Translations under genes and position numbers: made by a program
Notes under the pieces: model-generated
Databases searched by the model: none
Seen by the model: only the letters and a program-made list of their open reading frames with translations
Told to the model about the DNA's origin: nothing
Part shown: piece after piece, positions 40,826 to 49,785 of the stretch
Position numbering within the stretch: the first letter of the stretch is position 1
Layout: every line of letters begins with the position of its first letter
DNA from: Sporocytophaga myxococcoides DSM 11118
Lineage (GTDB): Bacteria; Bacteroidota; Bacteroidia; Cytophagales; Cytophagaceae
Direction of reading: 5' to 3'
Length of the DNA: 64,000 nucleotides
Assembly: GCF_000426725.1 (NCBI RefSeq)
Contig: NZ_KE384560.1
Location: 766,960 to 830,959 of the forward strand

Positions 40826-41008
40826 ATGGTAGTTACAACTGTGCCTAGGACAAAAGCAAAAAAGACAGAAGAACCTAAATTGGTTAGATGTCCTATTTGC
40901 CGAGAGTTTATGGATATGAACAATTGGGGAAGTGTGTTAACTCACGAACATCGAGGTATGACACACCATATGTGGAAAAAAACAAAAGCATGTAGTACCA
41001 GAAAATAG
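40826..41008 (+). CDS. Small zinc-ribbon-like protein
   Basis: 60 residues from the ATG at 40826. This start is chosen because of the AAAGGAGG about 10 bases upstream, a rare clear Shine-Dalgarno here; an ATG at 40796 would add ten residues. Contains C-P-I-C followed by H-E-H-R-G and a further H-H, a C2H2-like zinc site, within a basic chain (P-R-T-K-A-K-K). May bind nucleic acid or a protein partner. It has its own terminator. Confidence 0.65.
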   Translation: MVVTTVPRTKAKKTEEPKLVRCPICREFMDMNNWGSVLTHEHRGMTHHMWKKTKACSTRK

Positions 41009-41033
41009 AATAAGTCCAGTCGGACTTATTTTT
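41009..41033 (+). terminator. Terminator of zinc-ribbon gene
   Basis: AATAAGTCC-AGTC-GGACTTATT, perfect 9-base stem directly after the stop codon, then TTTG. Confidence 0.75.
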
Positions 41034-41063
41034 GTTTATTGTTATTCTGTAAATAAGTGTCTT

Positions 41064-41495
41064 ATGAAAAGCAAAATACTTAATGAGAATGCCGAAAGAC
41101 GGTATTTACTCATTTTTGAAGATGGAGAAGAGTTTATGTCAGCTTTAGAAAAATTTGCAGAAGATAATAAGATCACTGCAGGATATTTTGAAGGCATAGG
41201 AGCATTCTCATCTGTTATTGTTTCTTATTTCGACTGGGACAGAAAGGAATACCTTAAAAATCCGTTCAATGAACAAGTTGAGATTTTATCATTAAATGGC
41301 GATATAGCTTGTTCAGGAGACAAGCCAAAAGTCCATGCTCATGCAGTTTGTGGAAGGAGAGATGGTTCCGCGGTGGGAGGACATCTTTTTAAAGGATATA
41401 TCCGGCCTACTTTGGAACTTGTTTTATCTGAATCAGATAGAGTTTTAAAAAGGATACAGGACCCGCAAACAGGAGTTTACCTTATCAAATTGTAA
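41064..41495 (+). CDS. PPC/DUF296-domain protein
   Basis: 143 residues, a trimeric PPC (plants and prokaryotes conserved) domain. Marks: A-G-Y-F-E-G-I-G-A-F-S, L-N-G-D-I-A, V-H-A-H-A-V-C-G (His cluster) and G-G-H-L-F. In plants this fold partners AT-hook DNA binding; the bacterial role is unknown and no DNA-binding extension is present here. It stands alone; the 266 bases downstream contain no supported gene. Confidence 0.85.
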   Translation: MKSKILNENAERRYLLIFEDGEEFMSALEKFAEDNKITAGYFEGIGAFSSVIVSYFDWDRKEYLKNPFNEQVEILSLNGDIACSGDKPKVHAHAVCGRRDGSAVGGHLFKGYIRPTLELVLSESDRVLKRIQDPQTGVYLIKL

Positions 41496-41761
41496 CAGCA
41501 AAGATTTAGAGAATTTTTACTTCAATCTAAAAAGGTTTATTCCAGAAAGATTTTTTTGGCTTGTTTGTTGTTTATACTTATCCAGTATAAAAGCAAATGT
41601 GATAGATTCCGGAACTTCTGTATGCTTCTGTTTATCAATAGCTCAGAAGCAAGGCTTCAAGTCGATGAAAACAAACCATTTTATTTCGATTGTTCAAATT
41701 ACTTTTTTATTATATTCCAGTTTATAAAATTGATTTACCATTAAAACTAATATAACACACA

Positions 41762-42466
41762 ATGAAAATCGTTTATCTTTTTATCCTGACTTTAGCTATG
41801 TCATTACAGACTTCATTTGGGCAAGAGGCCAAAACACGAACATTAACAGCAGTAGGGAGGGGTGAGATCAAATCTGCTCCGGATCTGGTTGTTTTGAATC
41901 TTGATATTTCTGCAAAAAATATGGATTTCAACAAAGCTATAGAAGAGCTGAATAAAAAAGCTGCAGCCCTTGAAAAACAAATAATTGCTGCTGGTTTTAA
42001 AAAAGAAGATTTAAAAACAACTTCATATACAGTCAATAAAAATTATGAATACCAAAATGGCAGATCTATAGATAGTGGTTTTATTGCAAATCATTCATAC
42101 ACTTTAGAATTTCCGAATGATCAATCTAAAATTGTGACGGTTGTAAAATCCATTTCAAAAGGAATTGATGTCACTTACAATTTTGGCTTTACGCTTTCGG
42201 ATGCAAAAAATAAAGAACTGAAAGCAGAGTTGTTAAAGAGAGCGGTAAAAGATGCAACTGATGAAGCAACGGTGCTTGCCGCTGCCGGTGGAGTAAAGCT
42301 TAAGCAAATTAATGAGATTAATTATGGATTGTCGGAAATAGTTCCATTCGCTATGGCAAATGCCCGTATGGCTAAAATGTCTGCAGAAGGTGATTTCGGC
42401 GGATTTGAAGCAAAAGATATTTCTTTATCTGAGAAAGTAACTATTACCTGGGAGATTGCGCAGTAA
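41762..42466 (+). CDS. SIMPL-domain (DUF541) exported protein
   Basis: 234 residues with signal peptide about 1-20 (T-L-A-M-S-L-Q-T-S-F-G-Q). The SIMPL fold is recognised by V-G-R-G-E-I-K-S-A-P-D, N-L-D-I-S-A-K, K-K-E-D-L-K-T-T-S-Y-T-V and the C-terminal K-V-T-I-T-W-E-I. Members of this family (Omp26/BP26-like) form periplasmic or membrane-associated oligomers; function uncertain. Converges with the phosphoesterase gene, with a shared hairpin at the junction. Confidence 0.88.
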   Translation: MKIVYLFILTLAMSLQTSFGQEAKTRTLTAVGRGEIKSAPDLVVLNLDISAKNMDFNKAIEELNKKAAALEKQIIAAGFKKEDLKTTSYTVNKNYEYQNGRSIDSGFIANHSYTLEFPNDQSKIVTVVKSISKGIDVTYNFGFTLSDAKNKELKAELLKRAVKDATDEATVLAAAGGVKLKQINEINYGLSEIVPFAMANARMAKMSAEGDFGGFEAKDISLSEKVTITWEIAQ

Positions 42467-42482
42467 GTTAAAGCGCAATCTC
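42452..42482. terminator. Terminator hairpin spanning convergent stops
   Basis: GAGATTGCGC (42452-42461) and GCGCAATCTC (42473-42482) form a perfect 10-base stem over the two stop codons. The last codons of both genes lie in the stem. Confidence 0.65.
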
Positions 42483-43202
42483 ATACAAAAGGAACCCTTG
42501 CTTGTAACCCGACTTTTCAAGCAGGGGTTTTGAAACATTAAATACTTTTACACCTTTTGAAGTTTCTCCCTGAAGGCTCCCTATATGAGCATGTCCGTGA
42601 AATGCAACTTCCACTGACCTTCTGTTTATAGTATCTGCAAGTCTGGAAGATCCAAGGAAAGGGAAAATCTGTTCCGCTTCTCCGATTACAGTAGCTTTAA
42701 TTGGTGAATAATGAAGGATAACAACCTTCTTGATATCATCATCCAGACGGGCCAGTGCTTTATCTAGCTTAAGTGATTCATCTACTGATTCCTGCACATA
42801 CTTTTTATTCATTTTTTCTCCCCACATAGGCAGCATATGTTTATCAAAACCTCCTCCAAAACCTTTTACTCCTGCAAATCCAACACCCTTTATGATTACC
42901 GATTCTCCGTCAAGAATTTGGACATTGTGTTTTATAAGTTCATGTCTTATCTCTTCCTGATGGTCAAGTTCATAGTCATGATTACCTAGCACTCCAACTA
43001 TCGGGATATGGATACCCTTCAGTTCTTCACCAAGCAAAACAGCCTCCTGTACATGACCAGTATCTGTAAGATCTCCACAAAGTACTAATATATCAGCATT
43101 CTCAGCTATATCTTTAAAGAAGTGATTCCATTTGCCTTTGTCAGATTCCTTCACATGAATATCTCCTAAAGCCGCTATTCTGATAATCTTACCTGCTTCC
43201 AT
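42468..43202 (-). CDS. Calcineurin-like metallophosphoesterase
   Basis: 244 residues. Binuclear metal motifs: G-D-I-H-V (13-17), C-G-D-L-T-D (40-45), G-N-H-D (about 73) and H-G-H-A-H (about 203). The family hydrolyses phosphomono- or diesters; similar small proteins act on cyclic nucleotides or nucleic acids, but the substrate is unknown. Starts 2 bases after the upstream nucleotidyltransferase stop, so the two are co-transcribed. Confidence 0.88.
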   Translation of the reverse strand: MEAGKIIRIAALGDIHVKESDKGKWNHFFKDIAENADILVLCGDLTDTGHVQEAVLLGEELKGIHIPIVGVLGNHDYELDHQEEIRHELIKHNVQILDGESVIIKGVGFAGVKGFGGGFDKHMLPMWGEKMNKKYVQESVDESLKLDKALARLDDDIKKVVILHYSPIKATVIGEAEQIFPFLGSSRLADTINRRSVEVAFHGHAHIGSLQGETSKGVKVFNVSKPLLEKSGYKQGFLLYEIAL

Positions 43203-43204
43203 TT

Positions 43205-43930
43205 TTAAATACTTTTAACAGTAATGATTTTATAATGCCAATCTATAATATCTATGGAATATTGAGTATGATCTACAAGAGGTCCTCTACATACTTTTTC
43301 CACCGGAGCTGGAAGCTCATACTGCCCCTTAGCTCTTTCCAGCAGCATCTCAAACAACCACCTCGGAATTTTGTCCCGTTCAGAAGGGTATATAAACTGG
43401 AAATTCAGAAATTGACCCAAAAGCAAATGCCAATGCTGATCAAGCCTTTGTAAAACTCTTTTCCAGTCAATGTCATCGCTCTTTTTCAAAATTAGGTGGT
43501 TAACATCAGAACCATCATAGTGCGCTCTGTCCTGAATATAAATTTTACTCCAGATAAGTTCTTCAGGTGCAACATATTTAACCTTTACACCATAAAGTTC
43601 TCCAGGCACTGCATGCTCAAACCAACTATCATCTACAGGACAAAGATTGTTTGTAGTGTTAAAAATAAAATCTACAAAATAATTGTCTTTTAAAGCTTTG
43701 GCTATCCATCTGGCATCGGTGACTTCAATCGTCCAACCATGGGCAGCAAGCAATTTTAGAATTTTTATATAATCGCCCGCTTTGCAAAACAAATCCAGAT
43801 CTTTTTCCCTGACAATTCCTGTATAGTTTCTAAGAGCGACAGCTCCTCCAACAAGTATAGGCAGATTTTTTTCCGTTACAAATTCCAGCACAGACCGGAA
43901 AAACTCATGCGCCTCTTTTTTTAAAATCAT
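43205..43930 (-). CDS. Nucleotidyltransferase-fold protein
   Basis: 241 residues of the Pol-beta superfamily. The G-G-A-V-A-L signature is at 28-33 and E-K-D-L-D-L-F gives the Asp pair at 44 and 46. A further W-I-A-K-A-L and E-E-L-I-W-S-K (about 130) agree with the NTP_transf_5 type. It overlaps no neighbour and is followed after 2 bases by the phosphoesterase. Pairing of nucleotidyltransferase and phosphoesterase suggests addition and removal of a nucleotidyl group on a common target; this is inference. Confidence 0.8.
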   Translation of the reverse strand: MILKKEAHEFFRSVLEFVTEKNLPILVGGAVALRNYTGIVREKDLDLFCKAGDYIKILKLLAAHGWTIEVTDARWIAKALKDNYFVDFIFNTTNNLCPVDDSWFEHAVPGELYGVKVKYVAPEELIWSKIYIQDRAHYDGSDVNHLILKKSDDIDWKRVLQRLDQHWHLLLGQFLNFQFIYPSERDKIPRWLFEMLLERAKGQYELPAPVEKVCRGPLVDHTQYSIDIIDWHYKIITVKSI

Positions 43931-44070
43931 ATCTTGAATTCCCTCCTTCCTCAGATAATTTCATAATTCTGTTTCTTGGATATAAAATAATTTTCTTTGG
44001 AAAAGATTGTTGTTGAATTATAATTTTATGTCCAGTCTTTTGACCTTGATGTTTTAAGGTTGGAAAGAGG

Positions 44071-45075
44071 TCAGATCTTTTCCAAAAGTTTTGGTACAGT
44101 TTTCTTTTTCCCCATAAATATTGTGAATAGCAATGCCACTGAACTAAATAGAACAGAACCCCACAGGACCGATCCGGGAATTTTTCGGGATGGACTATCA
44201 AGTTCCCAGCCACCACTTATCGTAGCACATTTTTCATTAGATTCATAAAGGTTTCCCTTTGTATCTTTTGTATCTTCCAGGCTAAAATGTCCTGTTAACA
44301 CAGCTTCTCTGTAATCTTTGTTGAAGCGCTTTCTGCCAAGAAATTTAAATAGTTTAGAGAATTTTCTTTTTCTTTCAATAAAGGTTTCAGCCTTTGGTTT
44401 TGAAATGAGTTTAGCAATTTGTTCTGCAACAATATGCGGACTGAGAGGATTTCCAGGGGCAACTATTCTTTTACCCATATAGTTGGCAGCCTGGTTATAA
44501 ATGGGGGTGTCTGTCGTATCAGGTATGATGGAGCAAATGTGTATGCCTTCTATATCAGAAAGTTCTTCTGCAAGGCTAAGACTTAAACCTCTGATTCCGA
44601 ACTGGGTCATGCTATATGGTATCGCAAAAGGTTCTCCTGCTATGCTGGCAACAGAGCCAACATTAATCAGTATGCCTTGCCTGTTATGTTTGAAATGAGG
44701 CACAATATGTTTGGCGCCATAAGCGTACCCTAAAAGATTAGTGTCCAATACTTTCTTAAGGTCTTCAGAAGGAATGTCTTCCAGTCTTCCTAATACAGTA
44801 ACTGCAGCATTGTTAATCCAGACATCTATTTTTCCATATTCGGTTACAGCTTTGTCTATTAATATTTTTATTTCGGCTTCTTCAGAAACATCTGTAGAAA
44901 CAGCAATCGCTTTACCACCGAGTTTTACGCACTCGTAAGCCAGATCCTCCAGTGCCTTTTTTCTTCGTGCTGCCAGTACAAGGTAAGATCCTTTTTTGGC
45001 TAGTTTTAATGCGGTAGCTCTTCCTATTCCACTTGATGCTCCGGTGATGACGACTACCAGGTTCTTTAATTTCAT
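44071..45075 (-). CDS. Short-chain dehydrogenase with C-terminal membrane anchor
   Basis: 334 residues from the ATG at 45075 (M-K-L-K-N-L-V-V-V); a longer frame would run into the divergent gene. NAD(P) site T-G-A-S-S-G-I-G-R, N-N-A-A, catalytic Y-S-M-T-Q instead of the usual Y-x-x-x-K: the Tyr is present but the Lys position appears as Gln, so activity may be altered. After about 300 a membrane helix W-G-S-V-L-F-S-S-V-A-L-L-F-T-I-F is followed by a basic tail. Divergent from a second SDR gene 64 bases away. Confidence 0.82.
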   Translation of the reverse strand: MKLKNLVVVITGASSGIGRATALKLAKKGSYLVLAARRKKALEDLAYECVKLGGKAIAVSTDVSEEAEIKILIDKAVTEYGKIDVWINNAAVTVLGRLEDIPSEDLKKVLDTNLLGYAYGAKHIVPHFKHNRQGILINVGSVASIAGEPFAIPYSMTQFGIRGLSLSLAEELSDIEGIHICSIIPDTTDTPIYNQAANYMGKRIVAPGNPLSPHIVAEQIAKLISKPKAETFIERKRKFSKLFKFLGRKRFNKDYREAVLTGHFSLEDTKDTKGNLYESNEKCATISGGWELDSPSRKIPGSVLWGSVLFSSVALLFTIFMGKKKTVPKLLEKI

Positions 45076-45139
45076 ATATAAGTCTCTGTATGCTTTAATC
45101 ATAACCTTTAAAGTTTTATTATTGTTGAAATAGTAGAGT

Positions 45140-45838
45140 ATGGAACAAGTAGCCGTAGTAACAGGAGCCAATAGAGGCATAGGATTAGAAATTTCAGCAA
45201 GACTGGCTGACCTTGGATTTACAGTCGTCTTTACTTCAAGGGATGAAGCAAAAGGATTACAAGCAATGAACGGTCTTATTAAATCAGGAAGGAAGTTTGT
45301 TTTCTTTAAACTTGATGTTACTAGTAAAACTGATGGAAGAAAGTTATCTGAATTTCTGGAAAAGGAATATGGAAAAGTAGATGTGTTATTTAATAATGCT
45401 GCTATTCTTCCTGATGAAAATGAATCAGCAGTTACAGTAGATCTCTCTATGGTAAGTAAAACATTTGAAACAAATACTGTCGGAGCATTTATGGTTGCTC
45501 AGTCTGTAATTCCTTTGATGAAGAAAAATAATTACGGAAGGATCATAAATATCTCCAGTGGGCTGGGAGCACTGAATACTATGGGAGGTGGGTATCCTGC
45601 ATATAGAATATCAAAGGCTTCCTTAAATGCTATTACCAGAATGCTTGCAGATGAACTTTCACCTTTCAATATAATAGTCAATAGTGTAGATCCCGGTTGG
45701 GTAAAGACGGATATGGGTGGTCCGAATGCCAGCAAAACCACAGCTCAGGCTGTAGACAGCATTTTATGGCTTGCTCAGTTGCCTGATAATGGTCCATCAG
45801 GAAAATTCTTCAGAAATAAGCAGGAAGCTCCATGGTGA
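45140..45838 (+). CDS. Short-chain dehydrogenase/reductase (carbonyl reductase-like)
   Basis: 232 residues, single SDR domain. T-G-A-N-R-G-I-G-L-E cofactor motif (8-17), L-F-N-N-A-A-I (about 87), Ser of I-S-S-G-L and catalytic Y-R-I-S-K (about 155-159) intact, then V-D-P-G-W-V-K-T-D-M-G-G. The pattern matches eukaryote-like carbonyl reductases. Divergent from the membrane-anchored SDR; followed after 31 bases by a pentapeptide-repeat gene. Confidence 0.9.
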   Translation: MEQVAVVTGANRGIGLEISARLADLGFTVVFTSRDEAKGLQAMNGLIKSGRKFVFFKLDVTSKTDGRKLSEFLEKEYGKVDVLFNNAAILPDENESAVTVDLSMVSKTFETNTVGAFMVAQSVIPLMKKNNYGRIINISSGLGALNTMGGGYPAYRISKASLNAITRMLADELSPFNIIVNSVDPGWVKTDMGGPNASKTTAQAVDSILWLAQLPDNGPSGKFFRNKQEAPW

Positions 45839-45869
45839 AAAGTTATTTTTGTGGAATAGTCTTACACAT

Positions 45870-46442
45870 ATGGAAGGTACGCTGCACCAGAATAAAACTT
45901 TTGAGAAAATAATTTTCACCGAAAAAGAATTAAGAAACAGAGAATTTGAAGGATGCACTTTTACGGGATGTGACTTTTTGAATAGTAATCTTTCAGGGAA
46001 CACATTTACTGATTGTATATTTATAAGTACTAATTTCACAATGGTAAAGCTCCAGGGAACCAGTCTTAAAAATGTCCATTTCAAGGAGTGTAAAGTAATG
46101 GGTGTTGATTTTAGTAAATGCAAAGATTTTCTATTCTCGGTCAGCTTTGATAACTGTATGGCTGATTATACATCATTTGCAGCTAAAAAGATGGCTAAAA
46201 CAAAATTTATAAACTGCTCAATGAAAAGCGCTCAATTGGCCGGGGCGGATCTCACTTCTGCACGATTCGATAATTGCAATCTGGACAACGCTGTCTTTAA
46301 CAAAACAATCCTCAATGGTGCAGATTTTACTACTGCCTATAATTTTACTATAGACCCTGAAACGAATAGCCTTAAAAAAGCAAAATTTTCCACGAATGGG
46401 CTTTCTGGTTTATTGACAAAATATGACCTGTTGATAGAATAA
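45870..46442 (+). CDS. Pentapeptide-repeat protein
   Basis: 190 residues from ATG 45870 (M-E-G-T-L-H-Q). Most of the chain is A(D/N)LxX/F-type pentapeptide repeats (F-E-G-C-T-F-T-G-C-D-F-L-N-S-N-L), forming a right-handed quadrilateral beta-helix. Size and the Cys/Phe-rich repeats are like Qnr-type DNA mimics that shield DNA gyrase, but many such proteins have other roles. Frame-open sequence upstream overlaps the SDR gene and is not the likely start. Confidence 0.82.
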   Translation: MEGTLHQNKTFEKIIFTEKELRNREFEGCTFTGCDFLNSNLSGNTFTDCIFISTNFTMVKLQGTSLKNVHFKECKVMGVDFSKCKDFLFSVSFDNCMADYTSFAAKKMAKTKFINCSMKSAQLAGADLTSARFDNCNLDNAVFNKTILNGADFTTAYNFTIDPETNSLKKAKFSTNGLSGLLTKYDLLIE

Positions 46443-46583
46443 GACGAATTTTTCTTAACATTTAGATTAAAAAGATCTTAAGTATCTGTCGAAAGTTTTA
46501 AAGAGAACATAGAATAAACAAGTTGATTATCTGAAACTTTTGGGAATCTTTACGAAAAAAACTAGATTTAACTTTTCAAAAAT

Positions 46584-46880
46584 ATGAAATCTATCATCCA
46601 GGGTTCTCTGTTGCTTGCATGTATGGCTTGTTCCAAGCCTCAAAAGAAAGAACTTTCCTTAACAGACTTTGAAACGAAAATCAAATCAGATATGGATTAT
46701 TACTCAATGGTGGAGGCCTTTGGAAAGCCCGCGAAGGATATAGGAAGGGGTATTCATATTTATGTTTATGACCTTAAAGATTCCACGAAGATGCTGGTGG
46801 GCTTTACTGATAAAGTTTTGTACGCAAAGCAGGTTAATCATAAGGAAGAGATCGTGAAAGACGTGCTGGTCGGTAACTAA
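46584..46880 (+). CDS. Small lipoprotein
   Basis: 98 residues with lipoprotein signal (S-I-I-Q-G-S-L-L-L, lipobox C-M-A-C). The mature part Y-S-M-V-E-A-F-G-K-P-A-K-D-I followed by I-Y-V-Y-D-L-K-D recalls the small BamE/OmlA-type fold, where a helix precedes G-x-P. Similarity is weak. Converges with the radical SAM gene with a 9-base gap. Confidence 0.65.
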   Translation: MKSIIQGSLLLACMACSKPQKKELSLTDFETKIKSDMDYYSMVEAFGKPAKDIGRGIHIYVYDLKDSTKMLVGFTDKVLYAKQVNHKEEIVKDVLVGN

Positions 46881-46889
46881 TCCTGGATG

Positions 46890-47909
46890 TTAAGCCCAGA
46901 CCTTCGTTCCCTCTGTGCAGTTTTTACACATTTCTATCTGACTTCTGCTCTGGAATAATTGTTGTCTGAAGTTATTATAACTTGTTCCAAACCACACTTC
47001 CCTAAAAGTATTTAGTTCTAATGTTCCTAACTGATGCTGTGCGTCCTTATCGAAACAACAGGGGACTACTTTCCCATCCCATGTAATCACGCAGGAATGC
47101 CACATTTTCCAGCAGCCATCATCCAGACTGTTTTTGATTTTATATTTTCCTGAAGAGTCTTTATAATATCTGGAGTATTTTGAATCCTCCGGTATCAGGG
47201 AAGATCCCCCTTCATAGTCATAAATCTGAGCAGTCTTTAATCGCACCTCATCAACGCCTATTTCCTTTGCAAGGGCATAAACCTCATCGATCTGATGTTC
47301 ATTGGGCTTAACAACCAGAAATTGAAAAATTACATGAGGAGTCTGAGATTTTAGCTCTTTCTTCCATTTTATAATGTTTTTGGTCCCTTCAATTACTTTA
47401 TTCAGATTTCCTCCTACACGATAAGACTGGTAAGTCTCCTGTGTGGTGCCATCTATAGAAATAATCAATCTGGACAAGCCCGATTCTACAGTTTTTTTTG
47501 CGTTTTCCTCATTCAGGTAATGAGCATTGGTGGAGGTCGCTGTATATATCCTATGAGACTTGGCAAATTTTACCATTGATAAGAAATCAGGATGCAGGTA
47601 AGGCTCGCCCTGGAAATAGAAAGTGAGGTATGTCAGATGGTCCTTCATTTGACTTATTACATTTTCAAAAAGTTTAGCTTCCAGCATCCCTGTAGGTCGG
47701 GTAAATGAACGTAAGCCGCTGGGGCATTCTGGACATCTTAAATTGCAACTGGTAGTAGGTTCAAAAGAAATACTGACAGGTAAGCCAAGCGCATGAGGTT
47801 TTTTTAAAAGTCGGGAATAATAAAAGCTAAAAAGGACCAAAAATGCATTTTTGATCCTTTTTAGCTTGAATGAGGAAAGCAGATTCAGTGAATCATGAAA
47901 TTTTCCCAT
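46890..47909 (-). CDS. Radical SAM/SPASM domain protein
   Basis: 339 residues. The radical SAM [4Fe-4S] motif C-N-L-R-C-P-E-C (C-x3-C-x2-C, about 53-60) and a C-terminal SPASM region with C-C-F-D and C-K-N-C-T supply cluster ligands. Such enzymes modify peptides, tRNA or cofactors; no small precursor peptide is visible, so the substrate is unknown. It starts 2 bases after the degenerate REP-type transposase stop, as last gene of a four-gene operon (51833 to 46890). Confidence 0.88.
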   Translation of the reverse strand: MGKFHDSLNLLSSFKLKRIKNAFLVLFSFYYSRLLKKPHALGLPVSISFEPTTSCNLRCPECPSGLRSFTRPTGMLEAKLFENVISQMKDHLTYLTFYFQGEPYLHPDFLSMVKFAKSHRIYTATSTNAHYLNEENAKKTVESGLSRLIISIDGTTQETYQSYRVGGNLNKVIEGTKNIIKWKKELKSQTPHVIFQFLVVKPNEHQIDEVYALAKEIGVDEVRLKTAQIYDYEGGSSLIPEDSKYSRYYKDSSGKYKIKNSLDDGCWKMWHSCVITWDGKVVPCCFDKDAQHQLGTLELNTFREVWFGTSYNNFRQQLFQSRSQIEMCKNCTEGTKVWA

Positions 47910-47911
47910 TG

Positions 47912-48502
47912 TTATTTTTTTGAAAGATATGATATTATTCCTGCATGAGGATCATCTTTTACAGAAGGCCAGGTGGTTGCAGAATTCTTTAAATAATCTT
48001 TTACCTTTTTCTGAGCTGAACGGTCATTGATTTTAAAATCAAAATAACCGGATTGCCAAATAAAATCTTCATAAACGTTTTTGCGCAATTCAATTAATGA
48101 TGCAGCTTTAAACCATGAAATCAGATGATATACAGAACCTTTTAGCATGAATGGATTTTTTCTTCCAACCATCAGACCAAAAGAGATTTCAAATCTGGAA
48201 ATATCGTGTACTATAAAATTTCTTTTTCTGGTGTTGGAGTCAATCTCCACAACAGCATGAAGACAATTAGGCATTATTACAAAGTCTTTTATTGTAATAT
48301 TGGAAAAGTGATCTTCTGCCTGGTTCAGATAGTCCTCAACTATTTTACCCGCTTCAGTCAGAATGATTTTTTTACCATCGACTTTGCTAAGGGTAAAGTT
48401 ATCGTTATTCGTTACGATGGTAAGGCAAAATTCGCCCTCCAAGCCGTAATTCTCGTCTTTAAGCAGTTCTTCCAATTTCAGATTTCCGTATTCGTCTGCC
48501 AT
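47912..48502 (-). CDS. REP-associated (Y1/RAYT) transposase-like protein with damaged HUH motif
   Basis: 196 residues matching TnpA-REP proteins: F-V-I-M-P-N-C-L-H-A-V-V-E-I is the equivalent of the usual F-V-I-M-P-N-H-V-H, but the first metal-binding His is Cys80 (C-L-H instead of H-x-H). The Tyr nucleophile region F-I-W-Q-S-G-Y-F-D remains (Tyr153). Catalysis may be lost, suggesting domestication. It lies inside a tight operon, 11 bases after the DUF5723-like gene and 2 before radical SAM. Confidence 0.75.
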   Translation of the reverse strand: MADEYGNLKLEELLKDENYGLEGEFCLTIVTNNDNFTLSKVDGKKIILTEAGKIVEDYLNQAEDHFSNITIKDFVIMPNCLHAVVEIDSNTRKRNFIVHDISRFEISFGLMVGRKNPFMLKGSVYHLISWFKAASLIELRKNVYEDFIWQSGYFDFKINDRSAQKKVKDYLKNSATTWPSVKDDPHAGIISYLSKK

Positions 48503-48513
48503 AAAGGTAGAAA

Positions 48514-49785
48514 CTAAAAGGTTTTTGTAAAAGAAAAATTTAAACCGAGTCCGGAAGATTTAGAAGGCATTGCCACATATTCTATAAATAATCCATTTAA
48601 AGAAATAAAATATTTGTCTTTAAAAGATTTGGCTAAACCCAACTCTACATCTCCTTTTCCGTACCCACCATAGCCAAACGCAGGTATTACAATGAGAGTT
48701 TCAGTTATGTAATAAATTCCTTTTAAATACACCCTCGGAAGATTGCTGGCATTCCACATATATTTTAATCCTCCTGACATACTGATTTTTGAATTAAAAT
48801 GCTGGACAAATTGAATGTGAAAAGTTGCAGGGATGAGGTATGAAATATTCTTTTTTGTGTTTTGAATTTTTAAATCCTTTGCAAGAGAGTCCGAATTGTA
48901 GCGATCAAGAAATCCGTTGTTCAAGGTAAATATATCCTCTACGAAAAAACCATCATATCTATAGGTGGAATCGCCACGGTAGTTATTTAAATTTTTCCAT
49001 CTGATAAAACCTATGTCTCTGGCTTCTAATAAAAGTGTAGATTTTTCGCTTACATGGTATCTGCCATAGAGATTTAACGAAGCTCCTAAACCATCAGAAC
49101 TGAAATTACCTTTGCTTCTATCGGAATAAGAGATATTTGGATCAGCATTGATATCGATATATGCTCCGGATGGCTCTGTATATAAATCTCCACGGTTCAA
49201 TATAGCCTGATTAAATCTTCCACCTCTGATAAATGACAAACCACCACCTACTCTTAATTTTTCATTCAGATCTTTCTCAAGTCCGACATAAAGGCTTTGT
49301 GAATCAAAATATCTGTATTTAAGTGGGGCAATGTTGATGGTTTGCCCTGCAAATTGGCTGTTACCTCTGAAAACGAGCTCAAATAGGTCTTTCGAAAACT
49401 TCGTGTCCAGGTGTTCTTTATAATAAAGCCCCGCTACAAAACTTACTGAACCAAGACTGGCTCTGCCACTAATCCCGGCGGAAAAATCAAATCCGAATCG
49501 GTTGACATCCTTCAATCTTTTACTTACCTGGTCTTTTAAACCATTGTCGATAAAACCTCCAAATACCAGTTTTTTAACAAAGGAACTGGTAACGGCATTG
49601 CTGTTATAACCAGAACCTGCTGTGATGTCCAGGTAATCAGAATCTCCGGCTTCATTGACATAAGCAGGATTTCTCAGATCATACAAAAATCTGAAATTTC
49701 GGTCTGTTTCGAGCTGACCAAAAGAAGTAGAAGTGATCAATAAAAAGGCAAAAAGGTAAACGTATTTCATCACAGATTCAATCAT
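48514..49785 (-). CDS. Outer membrane beta-barrel protein (DUF5723-like)
   Basis: 423 residues, signal peptide about 6-24 (L-F-A-F-L-L-I-T-S-T-S-F-G-Q). Repeating amphipathic strands, Y-D-L-R-N-P-A-Y motif after the signal, and terminal L-N-F-S-F-T-K-T-F identify a Bacteroidota outer membrane barrel. The ATG at 49785 overlaps the stop of the preceding lipoprotein gene by 4 bases; Met6 is an alternative. A partner for the upstream lipoprotein is likely. Confidence 0.78.
   Translation of the reverse strand: MIESVMKYVYLFAFLLITSTSFGQLETDRNFRFLYDLRNPAYVNEAGDSDYLDITAGSGYNSNAVTSSFVKKLVFGGFIDNGLKDQVSKRLKDVNRFGFDFSAGISGRASLGSVSFVAGLYYKEHLDTKFSKDLFELVFRGNSQFAGQTINIAPLKYRYFDSQSLYVGLEKDLNEKLRVGGGLSFIRGGRFNQAILNRGDLYTEPSGAYIDINADPNISYSDRSKGNFSSDGLGASLNLYGRYHVSEKSTLLLEARDIGFIRWKNLNNYRGDSTYRYDGFFVEDIFTLNNGFLDRYNSDSLAKDLKIQNTKKNISYLIPATFHIQFVQHFNSKISMSGGLKYMWNASNLPRVYLKGIYYITETLIVIPAFGYGGYGKGDVELGLAKSFKDKYFISLNGLFIEYVAMPSKSSGLGLNFSFTKTF

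Noticed and set aside
41556-41744. 62-residue plus-strand frame downstream of the PPC gene
   Set aside because: No signal of coding: low-complexity aromatic content, no start context, no neighbour link.
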